Source: Streptomyces sulphureus DSM 40104 (GTDB taxonomy: Bacteria > Actinomycetota > Actinomycetes > Streptomycetales > Streptomycetaceae). Taken from it: a DNA stretch of 64,000 nucleotides. A program made the translations under genes and the position numbers. Below, piece after piece: positions 15,946 through 24,919 of this stretch (position 1 is the first letter of the stretch; the number at the start of each line of letters is the position of its first letter). Below the pieces are notes generated by a model. It was not told where the DNA came from. It was given only the letters and a program-made list of their open reading frames with translations, and made no database searches. The stretch lies in assembly GCF_000381025.1 (NCBI RefSeq), contig NZ_KB905827.1:61596-125595 (forward strand). Direction: 5' to 3'.

Positions 15946-15975
15946 CCCTCCCCGTCGCACAGCAGACGGGGAGGG
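15946..15975 (-). terminator. Perfect 11-bp hairpin between fadH and padR
   Basis: CCCTCCCCGTC (15946-15956) pairs with GACGGGGAGGG (15965-15975) over an 8-nt loop. It starts 11 bases past the fadH stop and should end or attenuate that transcript before padR. Confidence 0.75.
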
Positions 15976-15986
15976 GACGGCACCGC

Positions 15987-18008
15987 CTAAAGGGCGGCCG
16001 CGAGCCGGGTCCCCTGGTCCACGGCACGCTTGGCGTCGAGTTCGGCGGCGACGTCGGCGCCCCCGATGAGGTGCGGCTCGCCTCCGTCGGCGAGCAGTTC
16101 CTCGTAGAGCGCGCGCCGCGGTTCCTGGCCCGTGCAGAGCACGACCGTGTCGACGGGGAGCACCCGCTTCTCGCCGTCGACGCTCAGGTGCAGCCCCTCG
16201 TCGTCGATCCGGTGGTAGGCGGCGCCCGCGACCATGGTGACGCCGCGGTGGCGCAGCTCGTTGCGGTGGACCCAGCCCGTCGTCTTCCCGAGCCCGGCGC
16301 CGACCTTGCTCGTCTTGCGCTGGATCAGGTGCACTCGCCGCGGCGACACGGGGTGTACGGGTGCGACGACGCCGCCGCGTGTGCGGTGGCGGGCGTCGAC
16401 GCCCCAGCGCGCGAAGAAGGCCGCAGGGTCGAGGGCGGCGCTGTCGCCGGGGTCCGTGAGGTACTCGGCGACGTCGAAGCCGATGCCGCCCGCGCCGAGG
16501 ATCGCCACCCGGTCGCCGACGGGCGCCGCGTCCCTGAGGACGTCGAGGTAGCCGAGGACGCTCGGGTGGTCGAGGCCGGGGATCTCCGGGCGGCGGGGGG
16601 CCACACCGGTGGCGAGGACGATCTCGTCGTGCCCTTCGACCGCGAGCAGTTCGGCGGTGGCGCGGGTGCCGAGGCGTACCTGCACGTCCAACTCGTCGAG
16701 CCGGTGGCGGTAGTAGCGGAGGGTCTCGGCGAACTCCTCCTTGCCGGGGACGCGTCGGGCGATGTCGAGCTGGCCGCCGATCGCCTCGCCCGCCTCGTAG
16801 AGCGTGACCTGGTGCCCGCGCTCGGCCGCGGAGACGGCGCAGGCGAGCCCGGCGGGCCCGGCGCCGACGACGCCTATCCGCTTGCGCAGCCTGGTGGGTG
16901 CGAGGACCAGCTCCGTCTCGTGGCAGGCGCGCGGGTTGACGAGGCAGGTGCTCGTCCGCAGCGCGAAGGTGTGGTCGAGGCACGCCTGGTTGCAGCCGAT
17001 GCAGGTGTTGATCGCCTCGGGGCGTCCGGCCTCGGCCTTGGCGACGAACTCCGGGTCGGCGAGCATCGGCCGGGCCATCGAGACGAGGTCGGCCTTGCCC
17101 GAGGCGAGCAACTCCTCTGCCGTCTCCGGAGTGTTGATGCGGTTGCTCGTCACGAGCGGCACGGAGACGGCGCCCATGACGCGCTCGGTCACCCAGGCGT
17201 AGGCGCCGCGCGGCACCGAGGTGACGATCGTCGGCACGCGTGCCTCGTGCCACCCGATGCCGGTGTTGATGAGCGTCGCGCCCGCCTCCTCGACGGCCTG
17301 CGCCAGCTCGACGACCTCCTCGATCGTCGAGCCGCCCGGCACCAGGTCGAGCATGGAGAGCCGGTAGACGAGTACGAACTCCTCGCCGACGCGCTCCCGT
17401 ACGCGCCGCACGATCTCCACGGGGAAGCGCATCCGGTTCTCGTAGGAGCCGCCCCAGCGGTCGGTGCGCCGGTTGGTCGGTGCGGCGACGAACTGGTTGA
17501 TCAGGTATCCCTCGGAGCCCATGATCTCGACGCCGTCGTACCCGGCGAGCTGCGCCAGCTCGGCGCAGCGCGCGAACTCCTCGACGGTGCGCTCGACTTC
17601 GTCGCCGCTGAGCTCGCGCGGGGTGAAGGGGCTGATCGGCGCCTTGAGGGGGCTCGGCGCCACGAGGTCCTCGTGGAAGGCGTAGCGCCCGGTGTGGAGG
17701 ATCTGGAGCGCGATGCGGCCCCCGGCCGCGTGGACGGCCTCGGTGACCGTGCGGTGCTCGACCGCCGCCTCGGGCGTCGTGAGCATCGCGCCGCCGTCGT
17801 AGGTGCGTCCGGCCTCGTTCGGTGCGATGCCCCCCGTCACGATGAGCCCGACACCGCCGCGCGCCCGCTCCGCGTAGAAGGCGGCCATCCGCGCGAAGCC
17901 GTCGGGTGCCTCCTCCAGGCCGACGTGCATCGAGCCCATGACGACGCGGTTGGGCAGGGTGAGGTGCCCGAGGTCGAGCGGGTTCAACAGGTGCGGGTAC
18001 GCGGTCAT
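15987..18008 (-). CDS. fadH: NADPH-dependent 2,4-dienoyl-CoA reductase (673 aa)
   Basis: Length (E. coli FadH has 672 residues) and domain order fit: an OYE-like TIM barrel with FMN (LDLGHLTLPNRVVMGSMHVG), the 4Fe-4S cluster motif CIGCNQAC with a fourth Cys in NPRAC, and C-terminal FAD and NADPH domains (VVGAGPAGLACAV, LGAGGIGFDVAEYL). It reduces 2,4-dienoyl-CoA during beta-oxidation of unsaturated fatty acids. ATG 18008 has GAGGAGG five bases upstream. The downstream padR gene may control it. A CATAAT -10-like box lies at 18058-18063 on this strand. Confidence 0.93.
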   Translation of the reverse strand: MTAYPHLLNPLDLGHLTLPNRVVMGSMHVGLEEAPDGFARMAAFYAERARGGVGLIVTGGIAPNEAGRTYDGGAMLTTPEAAVEHRTVTEAVHAAGGRIALQILHTGRYAFHEDLVAPSPLKAPISPFTPRELSGDEVERTVEEFARCAELAQLAGYDGVEIMGSEGYLINQFVAAPTNRRTDRWGGSYENRMRFPVEIVRRVRERVGEEFVLVYRLSMLDLVPGGSTIEEVVELAQAVEEAGATLINTGIGWHEARVPTIVTSVPRGAYAWVTERVMGAVSVPLVTSNRINTPETAEELLASGKADLVSMARPMLADPEFVAKAEAGRPEAINTCIGCNQACLDHTFALRTSTCLVNPRACHETELVLAPTRLRKRIGVVGAGPAGLACAVSAAERGHQVTLYEAGEAIGGQLDIARRVPGKEEFAETLRYYRHRLDELDVQVRLGTRATAELLAVEGHDEIVLATGVAPRRPEIPGLDHPSVLGYLDVLRDAAPVGDRVAILGAGGIGFDVAEYLTDPGDSAALDPAAFFARWGVDARHRTRGGVVAPVHPVSPRRVHLIQRKTSKVGAGLGKTTGWVHRNELRHRGVTMVAGAAYHRIDDEGLHLSVDGEKRVLPVDTVVLCTGQEPRRALYEELLADGGEPHLIGGADVAAELDAKRAVDQGTRLAAAL

Positions 18009-18333
18009 TCGGGCCTCCTCGCCGGGCGCGGCCCGCTCCCTGCGGCCGCACCCGACGATTATGCAACTGTGCGCAAAACACGTCTGGGGCAGCCCCTCGC
18101 CGAGACGCGCTCCCACGCCTCCGCGCGCTCCTGCTCCCCTTCCGCAACGGCTCGGCATCGTGCGGGGAGCACGCGGCACACCGTGCCGGAGGCGGCGGTA
18201 GCTCGACGACCGCGGGGGACGGCGGCGCACTCGGTGCCGCGGCCCGGCAGGGGCTGGGCGTCGAGGCGCCGACGAAAACGCACCCTCGCGCCGGGACTCC
18301 CCGGCGCGGAGCGACAGCCACCCGCCGGGGCGC
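18009..18333. other. Intergenic region upstream of fadH, no gene seen
   Basis: This 325-bp gap holds the fadH leader. On the minus strand CATAAT (18063 down to 18058) could be a -10 element about 50 bp upstream of the fadH ATG, but I see no good -35 element. The rest is GC-rich without a credible gene. Confidence 0.4.
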
Positions 18334-19575
18334 TCACGCCGCGCGGGGGCCGCGCCGCGGGCGCAGGCGGCCGAGCCGCTCGCGCAGGGCGGCGAGGCGT
18401 TCGCTCCTGCTGCGCTGCTCGCGCGAGCTGCGGTCGAGCTCGTCGAGGAGGCGCTGGCTGCGGTTCTCCGGCTGGAGCTCGTCGAGGACGCGGTCGATCT
18501 GCGCGAGCAGCACGCCGAAGTGCTGCCACTGCTCCGGGTCCTCGCGCACCTTCGTCAGCAGAAGCTGGGCCACCTTCTCGCGGGTGTCGCGGGCGGCGCC
18601 GAGCTCGGAGGACAGCCGGTCCTCCGCCTCCTCCGCGTTGGCGCTCGTCTGCGCGGTGACCAGCACGGAGAAGCTCACCATCGCGCCGCCGACGTGCGAC
18701 AGCATCCCCTCCAGGTCCGGCGCGATCCCCTCGGGGATCAGCGGCTCCTCCTCCTCGCGCTCCTGCGCCAGATCGGTGAGCGAGCGCGCGAGGACCCGGA
18801 CGATCACCGCGCAGATCTCCAACGTGTCGAGCCCGGTGCGCAGCACCGCACGGGAGAGCTGGGCCTCCCGCACGCGCGGGTTGAACCGGAGGCTGTCCTC
18901 GGCCTGCCGCAGCGAGGAGTCGACCTGGCCGATCTCCTGGTCGATCCGGCGCGCCTCGTCCAACCGGGCCGACGTGCGTGCCACGGGCGTCGGGGTGCCG
19001 AGCGCCTCCGCCGTCTCCATCATCAGCCGCCGCATGCGCCGGGCGAGCTCCTCCATCGAGTCGCTGGCGCTCTTCACCCAGACCGGTGGCGCGAGGAAGA
19101 GGTTGAAGAGGATGCCGACCGCCGCACCGATGAGGGTGTCGAGCACCCGCACCCAGGCGCCGCTCGTCGATCCTGCGACACCGAGGATGAGCATCGCGCT
19201 GATCGCCACTTCGTTGACGAACTCGTTGACGCGCAGCAGCCGCCCCGCGACGAGCGCCGCGAAGACCACCAGGCCCAGACTCCACCAGTGGAGCCCGACG
19301 AGGGAGCTGAAGCCGATCGCGATCATCACCCCGATGACGACCGCGTTGACGCGCCGGAACCCGAGCTTCAGGGTGGCGAAGAGCGTCACCTGCACCACGA
19401 GCAGCGCGGTGAGCGGTGCCGTGATCGGCGCCGTCTCCGGGCTCAACTTGGCCGCGACGGCGTAGGCGAGCGTCGCCGCCGCGGTCGCCCGCGCCGTCTG
19501 CACGACGACCTGGTTCCGACTCTTCGCGGAGATCTGGCGCCACCCGCGCCGCACCGCTTCCCTCGCGTCACCCAC
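18334..19575 (-). CDS. Aromatic acid exporter (ArAE/FUSC-like) membrane protein (413 aa)
   Basis: The N-terminal half has about six hydrophobic segments (ATAAATLAYAVAAKL, PITAPLTALLVVQVTLFATL, VLDTLIGAAVGILFNLFLAPP). The C-terminal half is a long charged helical region with coiled-coil character, ending in Arg-rich sequence. This is the DUF/ArAE_1 layout common in Streptomyces. The presumed role is efflux of aromatic carboxylates, known only for distant relatives. GTG 19575, with AAGGGG upstream, was preferred over an upstream start because the hydrophobic domain begins soon after. Confidence 0.75.
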   Translation of the reverse strand: MGDAREAVRRGWRQISAKSRNQVVVQTARATAAATLAYAVAAKLSPETAPITAPLTALLVVQVTLFATLKLGFRRVNAVVIGVMIAIGFSSLVGLHWWSLGLVVFAALVAGRLLRVNEFVNEVAISAMLILGVAGSTSGAWVRVLDTLIGAAVGILFNLFLAPPVWVKSASDSMEELARRMRRLMMETAEALGTPTPVARTSARLDEARRIDQEIGQVDSSLRQAEDSLRFNPRVREAQLSRAVLRTGLDTLEICAVIVRVLARSLTDLAQEREEEEPLIPEGIAPDLEGMLSHVGGAMVSFSVLVTAQTSANAEEAEDRLSSELGAARDTREKVAQLLLTKVREDPEQWQHFGVLLAQIDRVLDELQPENRSQRLLDELDRSSREQRSRSERLAALRERLGRLRPRRGPRAA

Positions 19576-19697
19576 GCAGTGCCCCTTCCCCGCAGCGCTC
19601 CACCACCCGCGGTGCACGCCGCGCTGCCACCTGCGTGGAGTCGAACCCGCCGAAAAACGCCGCGCGCGGCGCGCCCGGCGAGCAGTACGTTCCGGCG

Positions 19698-20438
19698 ATG
19701 GACGACGACGGTTTCTTTCCCGCGGACGTGGCGGCGAGGTACGACGAGGAGACGGCGGTGATGTCGGCGCCCGCCGCGGTCGAGCCCGCGGTCGAGGTGC
19801 TCGCGGAGCTCGCGGGCGAGAGCCGGGCCGTGGAGTTCGGCGTCGGCACGGGACGCCTTGCGCTGCCCCTCGCCGCGCGGGGAGTACCGGTGCACGGGAT
19901 CGACCTCTCCCGCGCGATGGCCGAACGGCTGCGCGCCAAGCCGGGCGGTGCGGACGTCGGCGTCACGATCGGGGACTTCGCCACGGTGCGGGCAGCGGGG
20001 CGGTTCGGCCTCGCCTACCTCGTCTTCAACACCGTCAACAACCTCACGACGCAGGACGCGCAAGTCGCCTGCTTCCGGAACGCGGCGGCGCACCTCGCGC
20101 CCGGCGGTTGCTTCCTCGTCGAGGTCGGCGTCCCCGCGCTGCGGCTGCTGCCGCCGGGGCAGCGCGTCGTCCCCTTCCACGTCTCGGAGGAGGGCTGGTC
20201 CTACGACGTCTACGACACGGCGACGCAGGCGATGACCTCGCACCACGTCATGGTGGGCGCGGACGGCGGCGGGAGGCACAGGGCGATCCCCTTCCGGTAC
20301 GTCTGGCCGGCGGAGCTCGACCTGATGGCGCGGCTCGCGGGGATGCGGCTGCGGCACCGGTGGGCGGACTGGTCGCGGGCGCCGTTCACCTCCGAGAGCG
20401 AAGGGCATGTGTCGGTCTGGGAGAAGCCGCCCGAGTGA
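19698..20438 (+). CDS. Class I SAM-dependent methyltransferase (246 aa)
   Basis: Motif I is VEFGVGTGRLALPLAARG and motif II is VHGIDLSRAM; a post-motif segment LAYLVFNTVNNLTTQ follows. The fold is a standard Rossmann methyltransferase with no extra domain. I chose ATG 19698 (MDDDGFFPADVAARYDEE), where family resemblance begins; a GTG at 19635 would add 21 residues. No ribosome site is obvious for either start. It diverges from the exporter gene. The substrate is unknown. Confidence 0.82.
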   Translation: MDDDGFFPADVAARYDEETAVMSAPAAVEPAVEVLAELAGESRAVEFGVGTGRLALPLAARGVPVHGIDLSRAMAERLRAKPGGADVGVTIGDFATVRAAGRFGLAYLVFNTVNNLTTQDAQVACFRNAAAHLAPGGCFLVEVGVPALRLLPPGQRVVPFHVSEEGWSYDVYDTATQAMTSHHVMVGADGGGRHRAIPFRYVWPAELDLMARLAGMRLRHRWADWSRAPFTSESEGHVSVWEKPPE

Positions 20439-20848
20439 ATCCGCGGCTGCCGTAGGGGAGTTCACGGGCGGCCCCCGGGGTCGCCCGAGCAAAGGGTTAC
20501 GTGCCGGCTCTTCCGCAGCGCGCGGAAGCCTCGGCGGACCGCCGCCGGGGCGCAGGGGCGCACGTCATGCGCATGCGGGAGCAGGGCGCCGCCTTCGTGC
20601 GCCCATGCGCCCGCGTTCACCCAGAGTTCACAGAGAAATTTGCACACGGCGGTGGGCGAACGGTCAGAATGGAGACCGCTGTCCAACGCGGCTCCGTCCG
20701 TGGGCACTTGTGCCCTGCGCCGGATTCCGCCGGGCTGCCCTGTCTCACCGGCCGCGCGGCCCCGTGCCGCAACCCCGCGAGCGACGGCGGCCGTTCGCCC
20801 CACCGACGACGCAACGCCAACCCCACGAGAGGACGAGGAGGCGGTCCC
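20439..20848. other. Intergenic region, candidate promoter only
   Basis: This 410-bp gap shows no credible gene. TTGCAC (20640-20645) and CAGAAT (20665-20670), 19 bp apart, could be a weak promoter for the secreted protein gene that follows. Confidence 0.3.
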
Positions 20849-21208
20849 TTGCGGCGCACCAGCACCCCGGTCAGGGCGCTGGTCGCCGCTGTCGTCCTCG
20901 TCCTCTCCGTGCTCACGGCGGCCGACGTCGCGCAGGCCGGACAGCAGGTCCCCGAACGCGGGGAGATCACCTCCGAGCGCGTGGAGAGCACGCTCGCCGA
21001 GAGCGCCAAGGCCCCGCCCGGGGAGCGCAGGACGCGTCACTCCGCGGGTGTGCAGGCGGCGTCGCTCCAGTCGCTCCAGGTGTGCGCGTGCGCGGTCCGC
21101 GCCGAGCTGCGCGGCCGGCCCGCCGTCGCCGAGACAGGCCGCACGGTGGTGCCCGTCACCGAGAGATCGGACGAACTCCCCATCCGCCACCAGGTGTTCC
21201 GCTGCTGA
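20849..21208 (+). CDS. Small secreted protein of unknown function (119 aa)
   Basis: A TTG start at 20849 is supported by GAGGAGG seven bases upstream. The product begins with RRTSTPVR, then a hydrophobic stretch ending TAADVAQAG, a typical Sec signal peptide cleaved near residue 30. The mature part is about 90 residues with three Cys: a CAC pair in the middle and the final residue. No known domain is recognised. It precedes the carbonic anhydrase gene by 245 bp, with no sign of co-transcription. Confidence 0.6.
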   Translation: MRRTSTPVRALVAAVVLVLSVLTAADVAQAGQQVPERGEITSERVESTLAESAKAPPGERRTRHSAGVQAASLQSLQVCACAVRAELRGRPAVAETGRTVVPVTERSDELPIRHQVFRC

Positions 21209-21453
21209 GCCTGCGGCACACCGGAGGCGCGGCGCGCTGAAGCCGGCCCGCGACCGGCGTACGCAGCCGCCTCCGGAACCGCCCGCACCCGGCACCAACC
21301 GGCCCACGGTCCGCGACCCCATCGCGCTTGCGGACCCCGGCCCGGACGGCTGCGTGCCCGGCGTGCCCACGGAACCCCAAGAGCCAGCGATCTGACCGCC
21401 CCTGCGCAGGCACCGGCGCGCCGGACCGCGCTGTGGCGCGACTGGAGGCAACC

Positions 21454-22074
21454 ATGCAGTCCTTCATCCACCACGCCCGCGATCTCCACACCCGCATCAC
21501 CGCACACGACGACGAACGCGAGCGCTTCGGCCGCCTCGCCGGCGGCCAGGCGCCCGAGGCGCTCTTCATCACCTGCTCGGACTCGCGCGTCGTCCCCTCC
21601 CTCATCACAGGCGCCGAGCCCGGCCAGCTCTTCGAACTGCGGACGGCGGGCAACGCCGTTCCTCCGTACGGGACTTCGTCCGAGGTCAGCGGCGAGGCGG
21701 CGACGATCGAGTACGCCGTGAGCGTGCTCCGCGTCCCCGACATCGTCGTCTGCGGGCACTCGCACTGCGGCGCCGTGGGCGCCCGCGTCCGCGGCGAGGA
21801 CCTCGCCGCCGTCCCGGCCGTCGACGGCTGGCTGCGCAGCCAGCTCGCGCCGTCGGCCGAACTCGCGCCCGGCGCGGCCGAGAAGGACGAGCCCGAGGTG
21901 AGCGGCGCCGTCCAGCGCCACATCCGCACCCAGCTCGACCGCCTCGCGTCCTACCCGTGCATCCGCAGCCGCATCGACGCGGGCGCACTGCGGCTGCACG
22001 GCTGGTTCTACGCCGTCGACACCGGCCTCGTCCTCGAACACCGGCCCGAGCACGGGGCGTTCCTCCCGCTCTGA
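21454..22074 (+). CDS. Beta-class carbonic anhydrase (206 aa)
   Basis: The zinc ligands are visible as Cys41 and the Asp43/Arg45 dyad in CSDSRVVP, then His102 and Cys105 in GHSHCGAV. It interconverts CO2 and bicarbonate in the cytosol. ATG 21454 has GGAGG five bases upstream. A SulP anion transporter gene follows 54 bp later on the same strand, and the pair is the usual bicarbonate uptake/hydration module; that partner supports bicarbonate rather than sulfate as the transported ion. Confidence 0.93.
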   Translation: MQSFIHHARDLHTRITAHDDERERFGRLAGGQAPEALFITCSDSRVVPSLITGAEPGQLFELRTAGNAVPPYGTSSEVSGEAATIEYAVSVLRVPDIVVCGHSHCGAVGARVRGEDLAAVPAVDGWLRSQLAPSAELAPGAAEKDEPEVSGAVQRHIRTQLDRLASYPCIRSRIDAGALRLHGWFYAVDTGLVLEHRPEHGAFLPL

Positions 22075-22128
22075 GCCCTCCCGTGCCGTACCGCGTACGG
22101 CACCCTCCACTTTCACAGAGGAACCCCT

Positions 22129-23688
22129 ATGCCCCATCCAGCGAAGAAACTCCTCCCCCACCGCGCACGGCGGTCCGCGCGCTCCCTGCCCACGTCCGGC
22201 ACCCTCCGCGCGGACTTCACCGCCTCCCTCGTGGTCTTCCTCGTCGCGCTGCCGCTCTGCGTCGGCGTGGCGGTCGCCTCCGGCGTCCCCGCCGAACTCG
22301 GCCTCGTCACCGGCATCGTGGGCGGGCTCGTCACCGGGCTTCTCCCGGGCAGCTCCCTTCAGGTCAGCGGCCCCGCCGCCGGGCTGACCGTGCTCGTCTA
22401 CGAGGCCGTGCAGACGTACGGGCTCCCCGCGCTCGGTGTGCTCGTCCTCGCCGCCGGGCTCATTCAACTCGCCCTCGGCGCCCTCGGGTTCGGGCGCTGG
22501 TTCCGTGCCATCTCCGTCTCCGTCGTGCAGGGCATGCTCGCGGGCATCGGCCTCGTGCTGGTGGCGGGGCAGGTCTACGCGCTCGCGGACCAGCCGGCGC
22601 CCGGCGAGGGAGTGGCGAAGCTCGCCGGGCTGCCCGGGCTCGTCGCCGACGCCGCCGGTTCGCCGAAGGCGCTCACCGCGCTCGCCGTCGGTGCCTCGAC
22701 CATCGCGGTGCTGGTGCTCTGGCCGAAGTGGAAGGCGGGGGCCCGCGCGGTGCCCGCGCCGCTCGCCGCCGTGGCGCTGGCGACGCTCGTCACCGCCCTC
22801 GCCGGGCTTCCGATCGAGCGGGTCGAGGTACACGGCCTCATCGAAGCCGTACAGCCCCCGGGACTCGGTGAGTTCGGGCAGCTCGCGGGCGTCGGCATGA
22901 TCGGGACGGTGCTCGCCTTCACGCTGATCGCCTCGGCCGAGTCCCTCTTCAGCGCGGCGGCGGTCGACCGGCTCCACGACGGGCCGAAGACCGAGTACGA
23001 CAAGGAGCTGATGGCCCAGGGAGCGGGGAACACCGTCTGCGGTGTGCTCGGCGCGCTGCCGATGACGGCGGTGATCGTCCGCAGCTCGGCCAACGTCGCG
23101 GCCGGCGCCAGGACCAAGGCGTCCCGCGTCCTCCACGGCGTGTGGCTGCTCGTCTTCGCCGCAGCCCTGCCGGCCGCGCTCGGCGTCATCCCGCTCGCCG
23201 CCCTCGCCGGGGTGCTCGTCCATGCGGGGTGCAAGCTGATCCCGGTGAGGCAGTTCGGCCCGCTCTGGCGGGAGCACCGGGCCGAGGCCGTGGTACTGAC
23301 GGTGACGGCCGTCTCGATCGTGCTCATCGACATGTTCCAGGGCGTCCTGATCGGCCTGCTCCTCGCCGTCGTGAAGACCGCCTGGGAGACCTCCCACGTC
23401 CACGTCGACGTCGACGACCAGGGCCCCCAACACCCCCTCCACGTACGGGTTTCCGGCAACGCGACCTTCCTGCGCCTGCCGAAGCTCCAGGACTCCCTGG
23501 AGTCGCTGCCCGCCGACCGCCGCGTAGCGCTGGACCTCGGCGGACTCCGCCACGTCGACCACGCGTGCGGCCTCGCCCTCTCCACCTGGGAGGAGCAGCA
23601 CAACACCGCGGCCGCACGGCACGCCGCCGAGGAGGACGAAGCAGAGGAGCCGGCCAGAAGGGCGGGTGCAGGAGCCCCGCGCGGCTGA
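22129..23688 (+). CDS. SulP-family anion (probably bicarbonate) transporter (519 aa)
   Basis: Ten or more membrane segments show SulP signatures: DFTASLVVFLVALPLCVGVA at the start and LQVSGPAAGLTVLV after it. A C-terminal STAS-like domain follows (about residues 420-490, ending GLRHVDHACGLALS). Linkage to a beta-carbonic anhydrase suggests bicarbonate import, as in BicA-like and Rv3273-like systems; this is inference. ATG 22129 has GAGG upstream. The last 30 residues are charged, low-complexity Ala/Glu/Arg sequence. Confidence 0.88.
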   Translation: MPHPAKKLLPHRARRSARSLPTSGTLRADFTASLVVFLVALPLCVGVAVASGVPAELGLVTGIVGGLVTGLLPGSSLQVSGPAAGLTVLVYEAVQTYGLPALGVLVLAAGLIQLALGALGFGRWFRAISVSVVQGMLAGIGLVLVAGQVYALADQPAPGEGVAKLAGLPGLVADAAGSPKALTALAVGASTIAVLVLWPKWKAGARAVPAPLAAVALATLVTALAGLPIERVEVHGLIEAVQPPGLGEFGQLAGVGMIGTVLAFTLIASAESLFSAAAVDRLHDGPKTEYDKELMAQGAGNTVCGVLGALPMTAVIVRSSANVAAGARTKASRVLHGVWLLVFAAALPAALGVIPLAALAGVLVHAGCKLIPVRQFGPLWREHRAEAVVLTVTAVSIVLIDMFQGVLIGLLLAVVKTAWETSHVHVDVDDQGPQHPLHVRVSGNATFLRLPKLQDSLESLPADRRVALDLGGLRHVDHACGLALSTWEEQHNTAAARHAAEEDEAEEPARRAGAGAPRG

Positions 23689-23694
23689 CACCCG

Positions 23695-23732
23695 GCCCGC
23701 CGCGGCACCGCGCCCCCGGTGCCGCGGCGGGC
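23695..23732 (+). terminator. Perfect 16-bp hairpin after the SulP gene
   Basis: GCCCGCCGCGGCACCG (23695-23710) pairs with its exact complement at 23717-23732 across a 6-nt loop, six bases after the SulP stop. It probably also ends the convergent DUF2255 transcript. Confidence 0.8.
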
Positions 23733-23754
23733 ACCCCGCCCGACGGCCCGCGGG

Positions 23755-24123
23755 TCAGCGGGGTTCGAGGCGGAGGGTCGTCCGCGCCGAGTCCGCGGAG
23801 AGCATGTCGTCGACGTAAGGGGAGCTCCCGTACTTGCGCCGGTAGGCGTCGTCGACCGCACGCCGCACGTCCTCGTCCGCTACCGGCTCGCAGTGCACGG
23901 GCAGCCGCGCGCCGCCCACCTGCACCGCGCCGTCGGGGTTGCGCCGCATCCGCCGGTACCAGCGGCCCTGGGCGCCGCGGAACGACCGGAGGTAGGGGAC
24001 GCCGTCGGCGACCACGGCCCACACGGTCACCGGCGCCCGCTCCGCGCCGTCGTCCCCCGGCGCTACCACCTCGAATTCGCTGCGCTCGGCGAACTCGCGC
24101 ACCTGCTCCTCGCTCCACACCAT
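23755..24123 (-). CDS. DUF2255 family protein (122 aa)
   Basis: The start MVWSEEQVREFAERSEFEVV, the VTVWAVVADGVPYLRSFRG core and the ending ARTTLRLEPR match DUF2255, a small split-barrel-like family of unknown biochemical role related in fold to FMN-binding deazaflavin-dependent proteins. ATG 24123 has GGGAGG upstream. It faces the SulP gene and diverges from the sigma factor operon. Confidence 0.8.
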   Translation of the reverse strand: MVWSEEQVREFAERSEFEVVAPGDDGAERAPVTVWAVVADGVPYLRSFRGAQGRWYRRMRRNPDGAVQVGGARLPVHCEPVADEDVRRAVDDAYRRKYGSSPYVDDMLSADSARTTLRLEPR

Positions 24124-24269
24124 CACTGCCTCCCGCTCGCGACCCCACGACGGACATCCTCCGCCCCGGCCCGGGGGTCCGCGACCGCGCGCACACGTAC
24201 GGCGCATCGCCACCAATCCGCTGACCGCACGGCGACGAAGGAGTATGGGATGCCGCCACAGGAGGGCCG

Positions 24270-24338
24270 ATGGACGACGCCGGAGACCCGGAAACCCCCG
24301 AGCGGGGCGACCACCGCCGAAGGAGGGCCGCCGCGTGA
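24270..24338 (+). CDS. 22-aa leader ORF coupled to the ECF sigma gene
   Basis: ATG 24270 has AGGAGG four to five bases upstream, better placed than most sites in the window, and encodes an Asp/Glu then Arg-rich 22-residue peptide. Its TGA overlaps the sigma factor GTG as GTGA. It may be a translational-coupling leader that sets sigma factor expression. Coding status rests on the ribosome site and overlap only. Confidence 0.4.
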   Translation: MDDAGDPETPERGDHRRRRAAA

Positions 24339-24919
24339 GGGAACCCGTCCGCATCGAGGGAGGCGCGACCGGCGCGCCCTCGCTGGAGGAGATGCTCGCG
24401 CGGGTGGCCCAGGGCGACCAGGACGCCTTCGCCTCCGTGTACGACACGGTCGCGGGGCCCGTCCTCGGCCTCGTCCGCTCGGTGCTGCGCGACCCCGCCC
24501 AGTCGGAGGAGGTCGCGCAGGAGGTGCTCGTCGAAGTCTGGCGCCTCGCCGCGCACTTCGACCCGGCGCGGGGCGGCGCGACGAGCTGGGTGATGACGCT
24601 CGCGCACCGCCGCGCCGTCGACCGGGTGCGCTCTTCGCAGGCCGCGAGCGACCGGGACGCGCGCGCCGCGCAGCTCGACCGGACGCCCGCTTACGACGAG
24701 GTGGTGGAGCAGGTCGAGGCGCGGCTCGAACGCGAGCAGGTGCGGCGCTGCCTCGGGTCGCTCACCGAGCTCCAGCGCCAGTCGGTGACGCTCGCGTACT
24801 ACCGCGGACTCACCTACCGTGAAGTGGCCGAGCTCCTGACGCAGCCGCTCGGCACCGTCAAGACCCGACTGCGCGACGGCCTCATCCGGCTCCGCGACTG
24901 CCTGGGGGTGAGCGCGTGA
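24335..24919 (+). CDS. sigK: ECF RNA polymerase sigma factor, SigK-like (194 aa)
   Basis: Region 2 (about residues 25-90: GDQDAFASVYDTVAGPVLGL, SEEVAQEVLVEVWRLA) and region 4 (about 135-190: LTELQRQSVTLAYYRGLTY, LGTVKTRLRDGLIRL) are intact. The GARSWVMTLAH-like linker segment and the RskA-type gene directly after it place it in the SigK (ECF19) group. It directs transcription of an unknown regulon, in mycobacteria linked to redox and secreted antigens. GTG 24335 has AGGAGG eight bases upstream. The anti-sigma gene overlaps its stop. Confidence 0.9.
   Translation: MREPVRIEGGATGAPSLEEMLARVAQGDQDAFASVYDTVAGPVLGLVRSVLRDPAQSEEVAQEVLVEVWRLAAHFDPARGGATSWVMTLAHRRAVDRVRSSQAASDRDARAAQLDRTPAYDEVVEQVEARLEREQVRRCLGSLTELQRQSVTLAYYRGLTYREVAELLTQPLGTVKTRLRDGLIRLRDCLGVSA

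Noticed and set aside
15915..18659. A 914-codon forward frame opposite fadH
   Set aside because: fadH is certain from its motifs and length; the forward frame is its antisense shadow.
21037..23691. A 884-codon reverse frame opposite the carbonic anhydrase and SulP genes
   Set aside because: The forward genes carry complete catalytic and membrane signatures. The reverse frame is low-complexity, with no domain.
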